Source: Kluyvera sichuanensis
GTDB taxonomy: Bacteria > Pseudomonadota > Gammaproteobacteria > Enterobacterales > Enterobacteriaceae
Assembly (NCBI RefSeq): GCF_014218705.1
Contig: NZ_JABBJF010000035.1
Location: forward strand, 1 to 46,379
Reading direction: 5' to 3'
DNA length: 46,379 bases
Of the stretch, positions 8,993 through 17,958 are shown piece by piece. How positions within the stretch are numbered: the stretch's first letter is position 1; the number at the start of each line of letters is the position of its first letter. Made by a program: the position numbers and the translations under genes. The notes beneath the pieces were generated by a model. The model had not been told where the DNA came from and ran no database searches. It was given only the letters and a program-made list of their open reading frames with translations.

Positions 8993-9733
8993 CTACTCAA
9001 CGACCACACGGCCGTTAAGCGGCTGGGTCGGCCGGTTGTTGTCATGATGCATCGTCTGGGCGAATTTTTTCAGCTGCGCTTCGGAAAGGGTCATCGGCTG
9101 CTTCAGGACAATCCAGGTCACGCCTTCAGAGCATGGCGGTGTGGTCAGGGAACCGCTGAATCGCCAGTAATGCTTATCGGTAGGCAGAAGCGTATTGAGG
9201 TCTAACTGCGCAGGTATACTCACTTCCTGTTCTGTTTTCTCCGGCACTGCGGCCCACAGTGCCTTCAGCGCCGCATTTTCTGCTCCTACGTCAAACATCA
9301 CCGCCACGACCGCGGTGTTACCCTTTGCATCTTTGTGCACCAGATGAGCCTCCATGGCGTAGTGTTTGCCGTGAACGGTGTTTTCGCTTGGCGCATGGAA
9401 GTGGACCTGCTGGAGGGTAAACGGCGTGCCGTCAATCGTGACGGTATCGCTGGTGGTGCTCTTCAGGCCAGCCTGGACGGTATGTCCGTTATTGATGAGC
9501 GTGACCGGGCCGTCGGTATAGCGGACGTCCAGCGGCGAGAGATGTGCCGCCAGCGCGGTATCGATGTTAATCGGGGATTGGTTCATGCCGGTCTGGCAGG
9601 TTTTGAACTCCTCGCTGAGTGCGCCCCAGTGCTCGGGGGAGCCTTCTCCTTCGTAGCTCCAGTGGGAAGCAAAAACTGAGATGGGCATGATGCTGAGGGC
9701 CAGGATCGCCGCCTTGCCAAACGTTGTTTTCAT
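8993..9733 (-). CDS. cah: Periplasmic alpha-carbonic anhydrase
   Basis: Alpha-class carbonic anhydrase, which interconverts CO2 and bicarbonate at a zinc site. With the ATG at 9733 the protein is 246 residues and opens with a Sec signal peptide (MKTTFGKAAILALSIMPISV then FAS, cleavage near Ala22). An upstream in-frame ATG (9781) would put 16 extra residues before the signal and is less likely. The family pattern is complete: HWSYEGEGSPEHWGAL, the active-site QVHFHAPSENTVHG with two zinc histidines, EAHLVH with the third, and the SGSLTTPPCSEGVTWIV block. It strongly resembles the Klebsiella pneumoniae Cah protein. It sits between prmA and dusB, which are adjacent in E. coli, so it is an addition relative to that genome. 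Confidence 0.93.
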   Translation of the reverse strand: MKTTFGKAAILALSIMPISVFASHWSYEGEGSPEHWGALSEEFKTCQTGMNQSPINIDTALAAHLSPLDVRYTDGPVTLINNGHTVQAGLKSTTSDTVTIDGTPFTLQQVHFHAPSENTVHGKHYAMEAHLVHKDAKGNTAVVAVMFDVGAENAALKALWAAVPEKTEQEVSIPAQLDLNTLLPTDKHYWRFSGSLTTPPCSEGVTWIVLKQPMTLSEAQLKKFAQTMHHDNNRPTQPLNGRVVVE

Positions 9734-9837
9734 ACAATTCGTCCAATGAATAGTTAATGTTAGTTTATGCTTTAACTTCAATGAGTTAAGTTTTTATTTT
9801 AACGCGTGGCGGTGGGCGATGGTGTACAAAAAGAGGG

Positions 9838-9863
9838 AAAAATGTGGCCTGCAAAGAGGCCAC
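9838..9863 (-). terminator. prmA terminator
   Basis: GTGGCC / GGCCAC stem with an eight-base loop, followed on the minus strand by ATTTTTCCC, ten bases past the prmA stop codon. It separates the panF-prmA transcript from cah. Confidence 0.82.
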
Positions 9864-9872
9864 GGGAGGAGA

Positions 9873-10754
9873 TTACTTCTTACGGCCGGTAATGCGGCAC
9901 CACTCTTCTTTCTCAACGACAGCGTCGAGGTCAAAGAGATCGGCGTAGGCTTCACAGACGCTTTCCGCCTGGCTTGCCAGGATGCCAGAAAGCCCCAGTA
10001 GGCCGCCTGTAACCGGCAGCACGCTGATTAACGGTGCCAGTTCGCGTAATGGGCCTGCCAGGATGTTAGCGACCACCACGTCGGCTTTCATGGCCTCAGG
10101 CTGGTCCTGCGGCAGATACAGCTCCAGACGTTCGGAAACGCCGTTGCGCTGGGCGTTGTCGCGGCTGGCCTGAATCGCCTGCGGATCGATATCGATCCCG
10201 ATCGCTTTGGCGGCGCCTAACTTCAGCGCGGCGATCGCGAGGATCCCGGAACCGCAGCCAAAGTCGATCACCGTCTTGCCGGTTAAATCCAGCCCGTCCA
10301 GCCACTGCAGGCACAGAGAGGTGGTTGGATGCGTGCCGGTACCGAAGGCCAGGCCCGGATCGAGCATCACGTTAACGGCGTTAATGTCCGGCACATCGCG
10401 CCAGCTTGGACAGATCCACAGACGCTCGCCGAAACGCATCGGGTGGAAGTTATCCATCCACTCGCGCTCCCAGTCTTTATCCTCCAACTGCTCAATCTTG
10501 TGGGCGAAGCCTTCACCCAGCAGCGGATGCTGTTCCAGGATGGCAACGACTTCTTTCATGTCGGTTTCTGCGTCGAACAGGCCGATAACGTCGGTATCAC
10601 CCCACAGACGCGTTTCACCCGGCAGCGGCTCAAAGACCGGCGTGTCATGCGTATCCTGGAAGGTAATGGAGACCGAACCGGCCTCCATCAGTGCATCGCT
10701 AAGATCTTCGGCATTGGCGCCGGTTGTGTTCAGTTTCAGTTGGATCCACGGCAT
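9873..10754 (-). CDS. prmA: PrmA, ribosomal protein L11 methyltransferase
   Basis: A 293-residue class I SAM-dependent methyltransferase that trimethylates lysines and the N-terminus of ribosomal protein L11. The N-terminal 60 residues form the L11-recognition domain; the SAM pocket is marked by [20 protein letters not shown] (about 161-180), the acidic [10 protein letters not shown], and the [10 protein letters not shown] motif that replaces NPPY. Length equals E. coli PrmA. panF lies 11 bp upstream on the same strand, so the two are probably cotranscribed; a terminator follows prmA. Confidence 0.97.
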   Translation of the reverse strand: MPWIQLKLNTTGANAEDLSDALMEAGSVSITFQDTHDTPVFEPLPGETRLWGDTDVIGLFDAETDMKEVVAILEQHPLLGEGFAHKIEQLEDKDWEREWMDNFHPMRFGERLWICPSWRDVPDINAVNVMLDPGLAFGTGTHPTTSLCLQWLDGLDLTGKTVIDFGCGSGILAIAALKLGAAKAIGIDIDPQAIQASRDNAQRNGVSERLELYLPQDQPEAMKADVVVANILAGPLRELAPLISVLPVTGGLLGLSGILASQAESVCEAYADLFDLDAVVEKEEWCRITGRKK

Positions 10755-10765
10755 GGCAAAACTCT

Positions 10766-12217
10766 TTATTTATCAGAAGAAATGACGGCAGCCTGTACGA
10801 CGGGTTGACCAAAACGGTTCCCGACGACAAACGCCAGCAAACTTAGCAGCAGCGAGGGCACAATCGGATGGAAGCCCAGGTACTGAATATTAAATGTGGC
10901 CAGCACGGCATACAGCACGCCGCCGACGATCATCGCGCTCAACGCCCCAGCAGCGTTCGCACGCTCCCAGTACAGGCCGAGCACCAATGGCCACAGGAAT
11001 ACTGCTTCCAGCCCGCCAAAGGCGAGCAGGTTCAGCCAGATAATCATCTCTGGCGGACGCCAGGCGGCGAGCATCATCAGAATACCGAGCACCAGCGTCG
11101 TCCAGGTGGAGATGCGCTTAATGCGGTGCTCATTACGAATTTTAGTCGGGCTCGCGCTGAGCCACAGATCTTTAATGATGGTCGCCGACGCTTGCAGTAA
11201 GTGGGCGTTCACGTTCGACATAATAGCGGCCATCGGCGCGGCAAGGAACAGGCCAGCCGCCCATGGTGGTAATACCTGCACCATCAGCGTTGGGATCACC
11301 AGATCCGGCACGGTCAGGTGCGGCAACACGGCACGGCCCAGCGCGCCTGCCAGATGCATCCCCAGCATCAGCACCGCCACAACGATAGTGCCGATGATAA
11401 TTCCGCGATGCACCGCCTTACTGTCTTTATACGAGATACAGCGTACGGCGGTATGTGGCAGGCCAATCACCCCGAAGCAGACCAGCACCCAGAAAGAGGT
11501 CATAAAGGTCGGTGTCAGGATGTCATCTGCGCCGTGCGGCGAGACCAGCTGCGGGTTTATCTGCTCCAGCGTATCCACCGCGTTATGCAGCCCGCCTGCG
11601 GCATGCACCACACCAACCAGCAGCACGATGGTGCCAATCAGCATCACCATGCCCTGCATGGTGTCGTTGAGCACGCTGGCACGGAAGCCGCCGAAGGCAG
11701 TGTACAGGGCAATGGTAATGCCGAAGATCAGCAGGCCGTTTTCATACTTAATGCCTGCCGCCGTCTCCAGCAGGCGTGCGCCGCCGATAAACTGCACCGC
11801 AATCGCCCCGACGAAAGCCACCAACAGACTGATACTGGCAATCCACACCACCGCACGGTTTTGGTAGCGCGCCTGCAGCATGTCATTGAGGGTAATGGCG
11901 TTATAGCGTCGCGCCAGAATAGCGAACTTCTTACCGAGTACCCCCAGCGACAGCCAGATCGTCGGCACCTGGATCAGCGCCAGCAACACCCAGCCCAGCC
12001 CGTATTTATAGGCGGCACCCGGCCCACCGATAAACGAACTGGCGCTGATGTAGGTCGTCGTCAACGTCATGGCCAGCACAAAGCCGCCCATCGAGCGGCT
12101 GCCGAGGAAATATTCGCTGAGGAAGGAACCGGTGCTGCGCTTACGCATGGCATACAGCGACAGGCCGAATACCACGAACAGGTAAAGCACGAGAACGACG
12201 ATAATCTCAGTTTGCAT
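10766..12217 (-). CDS. panF: PanF, sodium/pantothenate symporter
   Basis: A sodium:solute symporter (SSS family) importing pantothenate. With the start at 12217 the protein is 483 residues, the E. coli length. The start is supported by GGAGG seven bases before the ATG; a further upstream in-frame start lies inside yhdT and is unlikely. About 12-13 membrane segments are visible. Family features include the sodium-site region [20 protein letters not shown]-like block in TM2 (here [15 protein letters not shown]) and the [15 protein letters not shown] cytoplasmic loop. It overlaps yhdT by 11 bp, indicating translational coupling in a yhdT-panF-prmA operon. Confidence 0.96.
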   Translation of the reverse strand: MQTEIIVVLVLYLFVVFGLSLYAMRKRSTGSFLSEYFLGSRSMGGFVLAMTLTTTYISASSFIGGPGAAYKYGLGWVLLALIQVPTIWLSLGVLGKKFAILARRYNAITLNDMLQARYQNRAVVWIASISLLVAFVGAIAVQFIGGARLLETAAGIKYENGLLIFGITIALYTAFGGFRASVLNDTMQGMVMLIGTIVLLVGVVHAAGGLHNAVDTLEQINPQLVSPHGADDILTPTFMTSFWVLVCFGVIGLPHTAVRCISYKDSKAVHRGIIIGTIVVAVLMLGMHLAGALGRAVLPHLTVPDLVIPTLMVQVLPPWAAGLFLAAPMAAIMSNVNAHLLQASATIIKDLWLSASPTKIRNEHRIKRISTWTTLVLGILMMLAAWRPPEMIIWLNLLAFGGLEAVFLWPLVLGLYWERANAAGALSAMIVGGVLYAVLATFNIQYLGFHPIVPSLLLSLLAFVVGNRFGQPVVQAAVISSDK

Positions 12218-12449
12218 CTTTATCCTCCAGCGGGATGTCGCGGAAGACAAAGCGGACCATCAGCCAGCACAGCAAAATAAAAACCAGCGGCATCAGCAGG
12301 CAGGCCATTTCAAACCAGTGCGGCAGGCCGGTGATACCCTGCGTGGAATTAGGTAAGTAAGCACACGCTAACCACGCAGCAAGATAGAGAAGGGTTAGCC
12401 ACAGCGCCCAGCGCGCCTCTTTATGGGCCTGAACAAAACGCTTGTCCAT
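12207..12449 (-). CDS. yhdT: YhdT, small inner-membrane protein
   Basis: An 80-residue protein homologous to E. coli YhdT (DUF997). The start at 12449 (MDKRFVQAHKEARWALW) is preceded by AGGGAC and gives the E. coli length. Two hydrophobic helices are visible (about 15-35 and 50-72), with a charged C-terminus ending EDKDAN. Its function is unknown, but it always travels with panF, whose start codon lies inside its 3' end, so a role with pantothenate uptake is plausible though unproven. Confidence 0.92.
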   Translation of the reverse strand: MDKRFVQAHKEARWALWLTLLYLAAWLACAYLPNSTQGITGLPHWFEMACLLMPLVFILLCWLMVRFVFRDIPLEDKDAN

Positions 12450-12516
12450 TTTTTGTCCCTTGTGGATGAAGAAAGCGGGGATTGTACCGCAAGGCAAAGA
12501 TGAGGGGAGAGAAAAA

Positions 12517-12544
12517 GAAAAAAGGCCGGAAAATCCGGCCTTTT
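12517..12544 (-). terminator. accBC terminator
   Basis: Stem AAAAGGCCGGA / TCCGGCCTTTT with a three-base loop, running into TTTTTTTCTTTTTC on the minus strand. It lies 16 bases beyond the accC stop codon and ends the aroQ-accB-accC transcript. Confidence 0.92.
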
Positions 12545-12559
12545 GCTGCGATAACAGGA

Positions 12560-13909
12560 TTATTTTTCCTGTAATCCGAGTTTTTTCTCCAGATAGTGGA
12601 TGTTGGTACCACCATGCTGGAAGTTCTCGTCGGCCATGATACGCATCTGCAGATCAACGTTGGTTTTGATACCGTCGATGATCAGTTCCTGCAGCGCGTT
12701 CTTCATGCGAGCAATTGCCACGTCACGGGTCTCACCGTAACAGATGAGTTTGCCGATCATTGAGTCATAGTACGGTGGTACGGTGTAGCCAGCGTAGATA
12801 TGAGATTCCCAACGAACGCCAAAGCCGCCCGGCGCGTGGAAGCGGGTAATTTTACCCGGGCTTGGCAGGAAGGTGTCTGGGTCTTCGGCGTTGATACGGC
12901 ATTCTACCGCATGGCCACGGACATGGACTTCTTCTTGCTTGATGGACAGCGGCTGACCGGCAGCGATACGCAGCTGCTCTTTGATAAGGTCAACGCCGGT
13001 GATCATCTCGGTAACCGGGTGTTCTACCTGGATACGGGTGTTCATTTCAATGAAGTAGAACTCGCCGTTTTCGAACAGGAACTCGAAAGTACCTGCGCCG
13101 CGGTAGCCGATATCCACACACGCTTTCGCGCAGCGTTCGCCGATGTAGCGACGCAGTTCCGGGGTAATGCCCGGTGCTGGTGCTTCTTCGACAACTTTCT
13201 GGTGACGACGCTGCATGGAGCAGTCACGTTCAGCCAGATAGATAGCGTTGCCCTGACCGTCAGCCAGTACCTGAATCTCGACGTGGCGAGGATTTTCCAG
13301 GTATTTTTCCATGTAAACCATGTCGTTGCTGAAAGCCGCTTTGGCTTCCGCTTTGGTCATGGCAATGGACTGCGCCAGGTCTGCGTCGCTGCGCACGACG
13401 CGCATGCCGCGACCGCCGCCGCCGCCAGAGGCTTTGATGATAACCGGGTAGCCGATGCGTTTCGCATGAGCGCGGTTAACATCCATATCTTCGCCCAGCG
13501 GGCCGTCAGACCCCGGAACGGTTGGTACGCCTGCTTTCTTCATGGCGGTGATTGCGGACACTTTGTCGCCCATCAGGCGGATAGTGTCGGCTTTCGGGCC
13601 GATGAAGATAAAGCCGGAACGTTCAACCTGCTCGGCAAAGTTGGCGTTCTCGGAGAGGAAGCCATAGCCTGGGTGAATTGCAACAGCCCCGGTGATTTCA
13701 GCAGCGCTGATGATAGCCGGGATGTTCAGGTAGCTTTTTACGGACTGAGCCGGGCCAATACAGACCGTTTCATCCGCCAGCAGTACGTGTTTTAAATCGC
13801 GGTCCGCAGTGGAGTGCACAGCCACGGTCTTGATGCCCAGTTCTTTACAGGCACGAAGAATACGCAGTGCAATCTCGCCGCGGTTGGCGATGACAATTTT
13901 ATCCAGCAT
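12560..13909 (-). CDS. accC: AccC, biotin carboxylase of acetyl-CoA carboxylase
   Basis: A 449-residue biotin carboxylase that uses ATP and bicarbonate to carboxylate the biotin on AccB, the first step in fatty-acid synthesis. Start at ATG 13909 ([20 protein letters not shown]) has GAGGCGAAG before it and gives the exact E. coli length; a longer upstream reading frame crosses into accB and is not used. Visible: the N-terminal biotin-carboxylase fold, ATP-grasp domain with the glycine loop [14 protein letters not shown] (about 159-171), the metal-binding [14 protein letters not shown], and the C-terminal domain. accB lies 10 bp upstream, the usual accBC operon. Confidence 0.98.
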   Translation of the reverse strand: MLDKIVIANRGEIALRILRACKELGIKTVAVHSTADRDLKHVLLADETVCIGPAQSVKSYLNIPAIISAAEITGAVAIHPGYGFLSENANFAEQVERSGFIFIGPKADTIRLMGDKVSAITAMKKAGVPTVPGSDGPLGEDMDVNRAHAKRIGYPVIIKASGGGGGRGMRVVRSDADLAQSIAMTKAEAKAAFSNDMVYMEKYLENPRHVEIQVLADGQGNAIYLAERDCSMQRRHQKVVEEAPAPGITPELRRYIGERCAKACVDIGYRGAGTFEFLFENGEFYFIEMNTRIQVEHPVTEMITGVDLIKEQLRIAAGQPLSIKQEEVHVRGHAVECRINAEDPDTFLPSPGKITRFHAPGGFGVRWESHIYAGYTVPPYYDSMIGKLICYGETRDVAIARMKNALQELIIDGIKTNVDLQMRIMADENFQHGGTNIHYLEKKLGLQEK

Positions 13910-13919
13910 CTTCGCCTCG

Positions 13920-14381
13920 TTACTCGATGACGACCAGAGGCTCGTCAAATTCAACTGGCTGACCGCTTTCTACCAGGATTGCTTTCACAGTCCCTGCTTT
14001 GTCAGCTTCGATCTGGTTCATCATTTTCATCGCTTCAACGATGCACAGGGTGTCGCCCACGTTAACTTTCTGACCAACTTCCACGAATGCTTTAGCATCC
14101 GGGCCTGGAGTGCGATAGAAAGTACCAACCATCGGGGAACGTACGATGTGACCACTGATTTCAGCTTTAGCCGGAGCTTCAGCTGCAGCTGGTGCAGCTG
14201 CTGCAACAGGTGCTTGCGCTTGCATTACAGGTGCTGCGTAGGCCTGCTGCATCACTGGAATACCGGTGTTTGGAGCAGAGCGGCTGATGCGCACTGACTC
14301 TTCACCTTCAGAAATTTCCAGTTCGTTGATGCCAGACTCTTCGACCAGCTCGATCAGTTTTTTAATCTTACGAATATCCAT
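13920..14381 (-). CDS. accB: AccB, biotin carboxyl carrier protein
   Basis: A 153-residue biotin carrier (156 in E. coli). The N-terminal 45 residues ([20 protein letters not shown]) bind the biotin carboxylase, an Ala/Pro linker covers about 45-75, and the C-terminal biotinyl domain contains the biotin-accepting Lys119 in [10 protein letters not shown]. The protruding thumb typical of AccB is present around [16 protein letters not shown]. The linker is three residues shorter than in E. coli. The gene lies between aroQ and accC. AccB is known to autoregulate the accBC operon in E. coli. Confidence 0.98.
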   Translation of the reverse strand: MDIRKIKKLIELVEESGINELEISEGEESVRISRSAPNTGIPVMQQAYAAPVMQAQAPVAAAAPAAAEAPAKAEISGHIVRSPMVGTFYRTPGPDAKAFVEVGQKVNVGDTLCIVEAMKMMNQIEADKAGTVKAILVESGQPVEFDEPLVVIE

Positions 14382-14403
14382 GAGTGGGTTCCGTACTCTT
14401 TGT

Positions 14404-14856
14404 TTAGTTTGATTGTGACAGGCGTTTTACCGCCGTCTGTAAAGCGTATGAATAGCCGTCAGCGCCGAGTCCGCAGATAACGCCAGAAGCGATATCAGAC
14501 AGATACGAATGATGGCGGAATGGTTCGCGCGCATGAACGTTGCTCAGGTGGATCTCGATAAACGGGATGCTCACCGCCAGCAACGCATCGCGAAGGGCAA
14601 CGCTCGTGTGCGTGAACGCGGCCGGATTAATCAGGATATAGTCAATATTGTCTTTAGCCTGATGAATACGGTCGATGAGGACGTACTCGGCGTTGGACTG
14701 CAGGCTGTCGAGCGTGACGTTCAGGGTTTCAGCTTCCGCGGTTAAGCGGCTTACGATCTGGGAAAGCGTCAGCGTGCCGTACTTCTCTGGCTCACGGGTG
14801 CCTAACATATTCAGGTTCGGACCGTTCAAAAGCAAAATGCGAAACTTGTCAGTCAT
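14404..14856 (-). CDS. aroQ: AroQ, type II 3-dehydroquinate dehydratase
   Basis: A 150-residue type II dehydroquinase, catalysing the third shikimate-pathway step by trans-elimination. The signature [20 protein letters not shown] holds the catalytic Tyr26 and Arg21; the substrate-binding [13 protein letters not shown] and the catalytic His of [18 protein letters not shown] are intact. It forms a dodecamer in known family members. E. coli uses the unrelated type I enzyme AroD instead; here the type II gene is 22 bp upstream of accB on the same strand and probably shares its transcript, linking aromatic and fatty-acid synthesis genes. Confidence 0.96.
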   Translation of the reverse strand: MTDKFRILLLNGPNLNMLGTREPEKYGTLTLSQIVSRLTAEAETLNVTLDSLQSNAEYVLIDRIHQAKDNIDYILINPAAFTHTSVALRDALLAVSIPFIEIHLSNVHAREPFRHHSYLSDIASGVICGLGADGYSYALQTAVKRLSQSN

Positions 14857-14966
14857 TGTGCTGCTATCTCCTGCAATTCTCGGGTAAAAAACAAAATATA
14901 CCTTCGATGCGCGATTGTCACCTTTTCAGGGGGGTAAAAACCCTGTCAGGAAAACCAAGGTCGCAC

Positions 14967-14972
14967 ATTATA
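14967..14972 (-). promoter_or_regulatory. Candidate -10 box for aroQ-accB-accC
   Basis: The minus strand reads AGTTATAATGTGCG, giving a consensus TATAAT about 110 bases before aroQ. No good -35 box lies 17 bases upstream. The rest of 14857-15090 shows a CAGGG...CCCTG dyad at about 14926-14954 and no gene. Confidence 0.4.
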
Positions 14973-15090
14973 ACTATTTCGTAGCATTTGGCAGCTAAAT
15001 ACTGGTCTTATCAGGGAAGATTATCAACTGCTATCGTGTAAAGAACGTCTGACTATAAGAGAATTGCGGTAAACCGCACATATCACGAAA

Positions 15091-15690
15091 CTAGCGCCAC
15101 CACTGGCGAAACTTCTTATAACGGCAGGCTAAAAGCACGATCGCGATGGCCGCGTAGATAACCGGTTGTGGTGAGATAATCTTTACCGACCACAGGAAAT
15201 GTATCGGCGCGAGGATCGCCACAAGATAGACGAAGTTATGCAAAAGCTGCCAGCGTCGGCCTAATTTTCGCTGCATAGCCTGGGTCGATGTTACCGCCAG
15301 AGCCAATAAAATCAGCCAGCAGGCAAATCCCAGCAGAAGATAGGGGCGAGTCACAATTTCCTGACCTAATAGCGACAGATTGCGAATACCCAGTTCCAGA
15401 ACGCTGTAGCTGGTGAGGTGGATGCTCGCCCAGGCAAAGCACCACAGTCCCAGTAGTCGACGGGTGCGAATCAACAACGGTTGTTTAGCGTAGCGCGCCA
15501 GCGGGGAGACCAACAAGGTCGCCAGCAGCAATTTCAGAGCCATCCTACCGGTAAAATGTTGAATGTCCTTTACCGGGTCGGCGCTTAGCTGGCCCTGAGA
15601 GACGGCCCAGAACAGCCAGACGAACGGCAAAAATGCCGCAAGATGCAGGAAAACCTTCAGCCAGGTGACCTGTGTCGCCGTTAAACGCAT
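15091..15690 (-). CDS. msrQ: MsrQ, heme-binding membrane subunit of periplasmic MsrPQ
   Basis: A 199-residue integral membrane protein of the ferric-reductase-like transmembrane family (formerly YedZ). About six helices are visible, with conserved heme-ligand histidines in [18 protein letters not shown] and [20 protein letters not shown]. It passes electrons from the cytoplasmic side to MsrP for repair of oxidised methionine in periplasmic proteins. Its ATG overlaps the msrP stop codon by one base (TAATG), so translation is coupled. In E. coli K-12 the msrPQ pair is at a different chromosomal site. Confidence 0.95.
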   Translation of the reverse strand: MRLTATQVTWLKVFLHLAAFLPFVWLFWAVSQGQLSADPVKDIQHFTGRMALKLLLATLLVSPLARYAKQPLLIRTRRLLGLWCFAWASIHLTSYSVLELGIRNLSLLGQEIVTRPYLLLGFACWLILLALAVTSTQAMQRKLGRRWQLLHNFVYLVAILAPIHFLWSVKIISPQPVIYAAIAIVLLACRYKKFRQWWR

Positions 15691-16688
15691 TAAAAATTCT
15701 CCCGCAAATTCATCCCACGATAGAGCGAAGCCACTTCATCGGCATAGCCGTTAAACAGCAGCGTTGGTTGACGCTGTACGTCGAGAATGCCGCCAGAACC
15801 GATAAAACGCTCCGTCGCCTGAGACCAGCGCGGGTGATCGACGTGTGGATTCACGTTGGCAAAGAAGCCGTATTCATCCGGCGCGGCCAGGTTCCAGGTG
15901 GAATCCGGGCGCTCGCGGGTCAGCATAATGCTGACAATCGACTTGATTCCCTTAAACCCGTATTTCCACGGCACGGTCAGACGAATCGGCGCACCGTTTT
16001 GCGGCGGCAGCGCTTTGCCGTAAACGCCGACGGTCAGGAGCGTAAGCGGGTTCATGGCTTCGTCCAAACGCAACCCTTCTATATAAGGATAGGCAAGACC
16101 GCCACCGATAAATCGGTCCTTCTGTCCAGGCATGTTTTCTGGGGAGTAGAGCGTTTTAAAGGCCACGTACTTCGCGTTGCTGGTGGGTTCGACGGCGGCG
16201 AGCAGTTTATGCAGCGGGAAACCGATCCACGGCACCACCATTGACCAGGCTTCCACGCAGCGCATGCGGTAGATACGCTGTTCCAGCGGGAAGCGTTTGG
16301 TTAAATCGTCATGATCGAGCGTCAGCGGTTTTGCCACCTCGCCGCCGATGGTCAGTTTCCACGGATTCATGGGCAGGCTTCCGGCGTTCGCGGCAGGGTC
16401 GGCTTTATCGAGGCCGAATTCATAGAAGTTGTTGTAGCCGGTGACTTTGTTTTCTGGCGTCAGCGTCAGCTTGTTCTGCCATTCATCGGGCTTGCTGAAG
16501 GTCAATGGCTGCCCGGAAGGGGCCGGTGGGCGATCGTTTCCTTTAAACCAGTCCGTCAGGCTGGAGGCGTGCAGTGGAAGTGAGGCAGCAGCGGTGCTGA
16601 TACCAAGCATCTTCAGCACCTGGCGGCGCTGGAGCATAAAAACAGACTCGGCGGTGACGTCTGCTTCAGTTAATTTACGGGCTTTCAT
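15690..16688 (-). CDS. msrP: MsrP, periplasmic methionine sulfoxide reductase catalytic subunit
   Basis: A 332-residue molybdopterin enzyme of the sulfite-oxidase fold (formerly YedY) that reduces methionine sulfoxide in the envelope. It starts at ATG 16688, behind a strong GGAGG, and carries a Tat signal with Arg21-Arg22 in [21 protein letters not shown]. The molybdenum-binding Cys144 lies in [16 protein letters not shown]-terminal motifs ([28 protein letters not shown]) match E. coli MsrP closely. It is the first gene of msrPQ; acuI ends 76 bp upstream on the same strand. Confidence 0.96.
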   Translation of the reverse strand: MKARKLTEADVTAESVFMLQRRQVLKMLGISTAAASLPLHASSLTDWFKGNDRPPAPSGQPLTFSKPDEWQNKLTLTPENKVTGYNNFYEFGLDKADPAANAGSLPMNPWKLTIGGEVAKPLTLDHDDLTKRFPLEQRIYRMRCVEAWSMVVPWIGFPLHKLLAAVEPTSNAKYVAFKTLYSPENMPGQKDRFIGGGLAYPYIEGLRLDEAMNPLTLLTVGVYGKALPPQNGAPIRLTVPWKYGFKGIKSIVSIMLTRERPDSTWNLAAPDEYGFFANVNPHVDHPRWSQATERFIGSGGILDVQRQPTLLFNGYADEVASLYRGMNLRENF

Positions 16689-16764
16689 GACTACCTCCGG
16701 CAGGCTTTTGATAAGCATGGCGGAGGAGTCAAATTAACGCGAGTGCGCCTTGAAAAATAAGTGC

Positions 16765-17739
16765 TTAGTCAATTTTGACCAGGGTACGGCCCTGGATCTG
16801 GTTATTGATAATTTTATCCGCAAATTCAGGTGCTTGAGAAAGGCTTATCTCAGTTGCGCTCTGTGCGAAGAAGGACTCAGGCAAATCGGTAACCAGACGT
16901 TTCCAGGCCTCGGCGCGACGTGCTGCCGGAGTCATGACCGAATCCACGCCCTGCAGGCGAACATTACGCAGAATAAATGGCATCACGGTAGTCGGCAGCG
17001 CAAAGCCGCCGGCCAGGCCGCAGGCCGCCACGCATCCGCCGTAGTTCATCTGCGCCAGCACTTTAGCCAGCACTTTATCGCCCACGGTATCGACCGCACC
17101 TGCCCAAATCTGTTTTTCCAGCGGGCGGGTTTCCGCGAACTCGTCACGGCCCAGAATACGGCTCGCGCCCAGCGCGCGCAGATAGCTATGGGTGCTTTCA
17201 CGGCCTGACACCGCTGCCACCTGGTAACCGAGCTTGTGCAGCAGGGCGATAGCGGTACTGCCCACGCCGCCGCTGGCGCCGGTTACCACGATTTCACCGT
17301 CTTCAGGACGTACGCCTGCATCTTCCAGCGCCATTACACACAGCATGGCGGTGAAGCCTGCGGTGCCGATGATCATAGCTTTACGACCATCCAGGCCTGC
17401 CGGCAGCGGAACCAGCCAATCGCCGTTCACGCGTGCGCGCTCGGACAGACCGCCCCAATGGTTTTCGCCCACGCCCCAACCGGTCAGCAGTACCTGCTGG
17501 CCTGGGGTAAAGCGCGCGTCATCACTGGTATGAACCGTACCGGCGAAGTCGATGCCCGGCACCATTGGGAAGTTACGGATGATTTTCCCTTTCCCGGTGA
17601 TGGCGAGCGCGTCTTTATAGTTCAGGCTGGACCACTGAATATCGACGGTGACGTTACCCTGCGGCAGCAGGCTGTCGTCGACGGCCTTCACTGCGGCGAT
17701 AGTTTTGCCATCCTGCTGTTCTAAGATGAGTGCCTGCAT
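16765..17739 (-). CDS. acuI: AcuI, NADPH-dependent acrylyl-CoA reductase
   Basis: A 324-residue zinc-free medium-chain dehydrogenase/reductase (YhdH), reducing acrylyl-CoA to propionyl-CoA with NADPH and so removing a toxic electrophile. The N-terminal GroES-like domain contains SLNYKDALAITGKGKI and VPGIDFAGTV; the Rossmann motif is VVTGASGGVGSTAIALLHKLG (about 149-168); the conserved SGRESTHSYLRALGAS binds the NADP phosphate. Length matches E. coli YhdH. It lies between msrP and divergent csrD; in E. coli it is also next to csrD. Confidence 0.95.
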   Translation of the reverse strand: MQALILEQQDGKTIAAVKAVDDSLLPQGNVTVDIQWSSLNYKDALAITGKGKIIRNFPMVPGIDFAGTVHTSDDARFTPGQQVLLTGWGVGENHWGGLSERARVNGDWLVPLPAGLDGRKAMIIGTAGFTAMLCVMALEDAGVRPEDGEIVVTGASGGVGSTAIALLHKLGYQVAAVSGRESTHSYLRALGASRILGRDEFAETRPLEKQIWAGAVDTVGDKVLAKVLAQMNYGGCVAACGLAGGFALPTTVMPFILRNVRLQGVDSVMTPAARRAEAWKRLVTDLPESFFAQSATEISLSQAPEFADKIINNQIQGRTLVKID

Positions 17740-17958
17740 AACCCTTCCTTACATGGACTGATAGTGAAAAAAGTTACCGGGGACTATACTCGGTTATCAT
17801 TATTTGTTGGCGATTTGGCGCAATAAATTGCCAGATCCTCCAGGTTTGGTAGTATGCCGCCCTGGTTTGATATGTTAGTGCTTACTTCTAATAGTAATGT
17901 ACGGACGCAGGCGCCCGACACTCATCGGGGACGATTAACCTACGGAGTTAACACAGGG

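Noticed and set aside
12800-13795. Open frame of 331 codons on the plus strand
   Set aside because: Antisense shadow of accC, without signal, domain or ribosome site.
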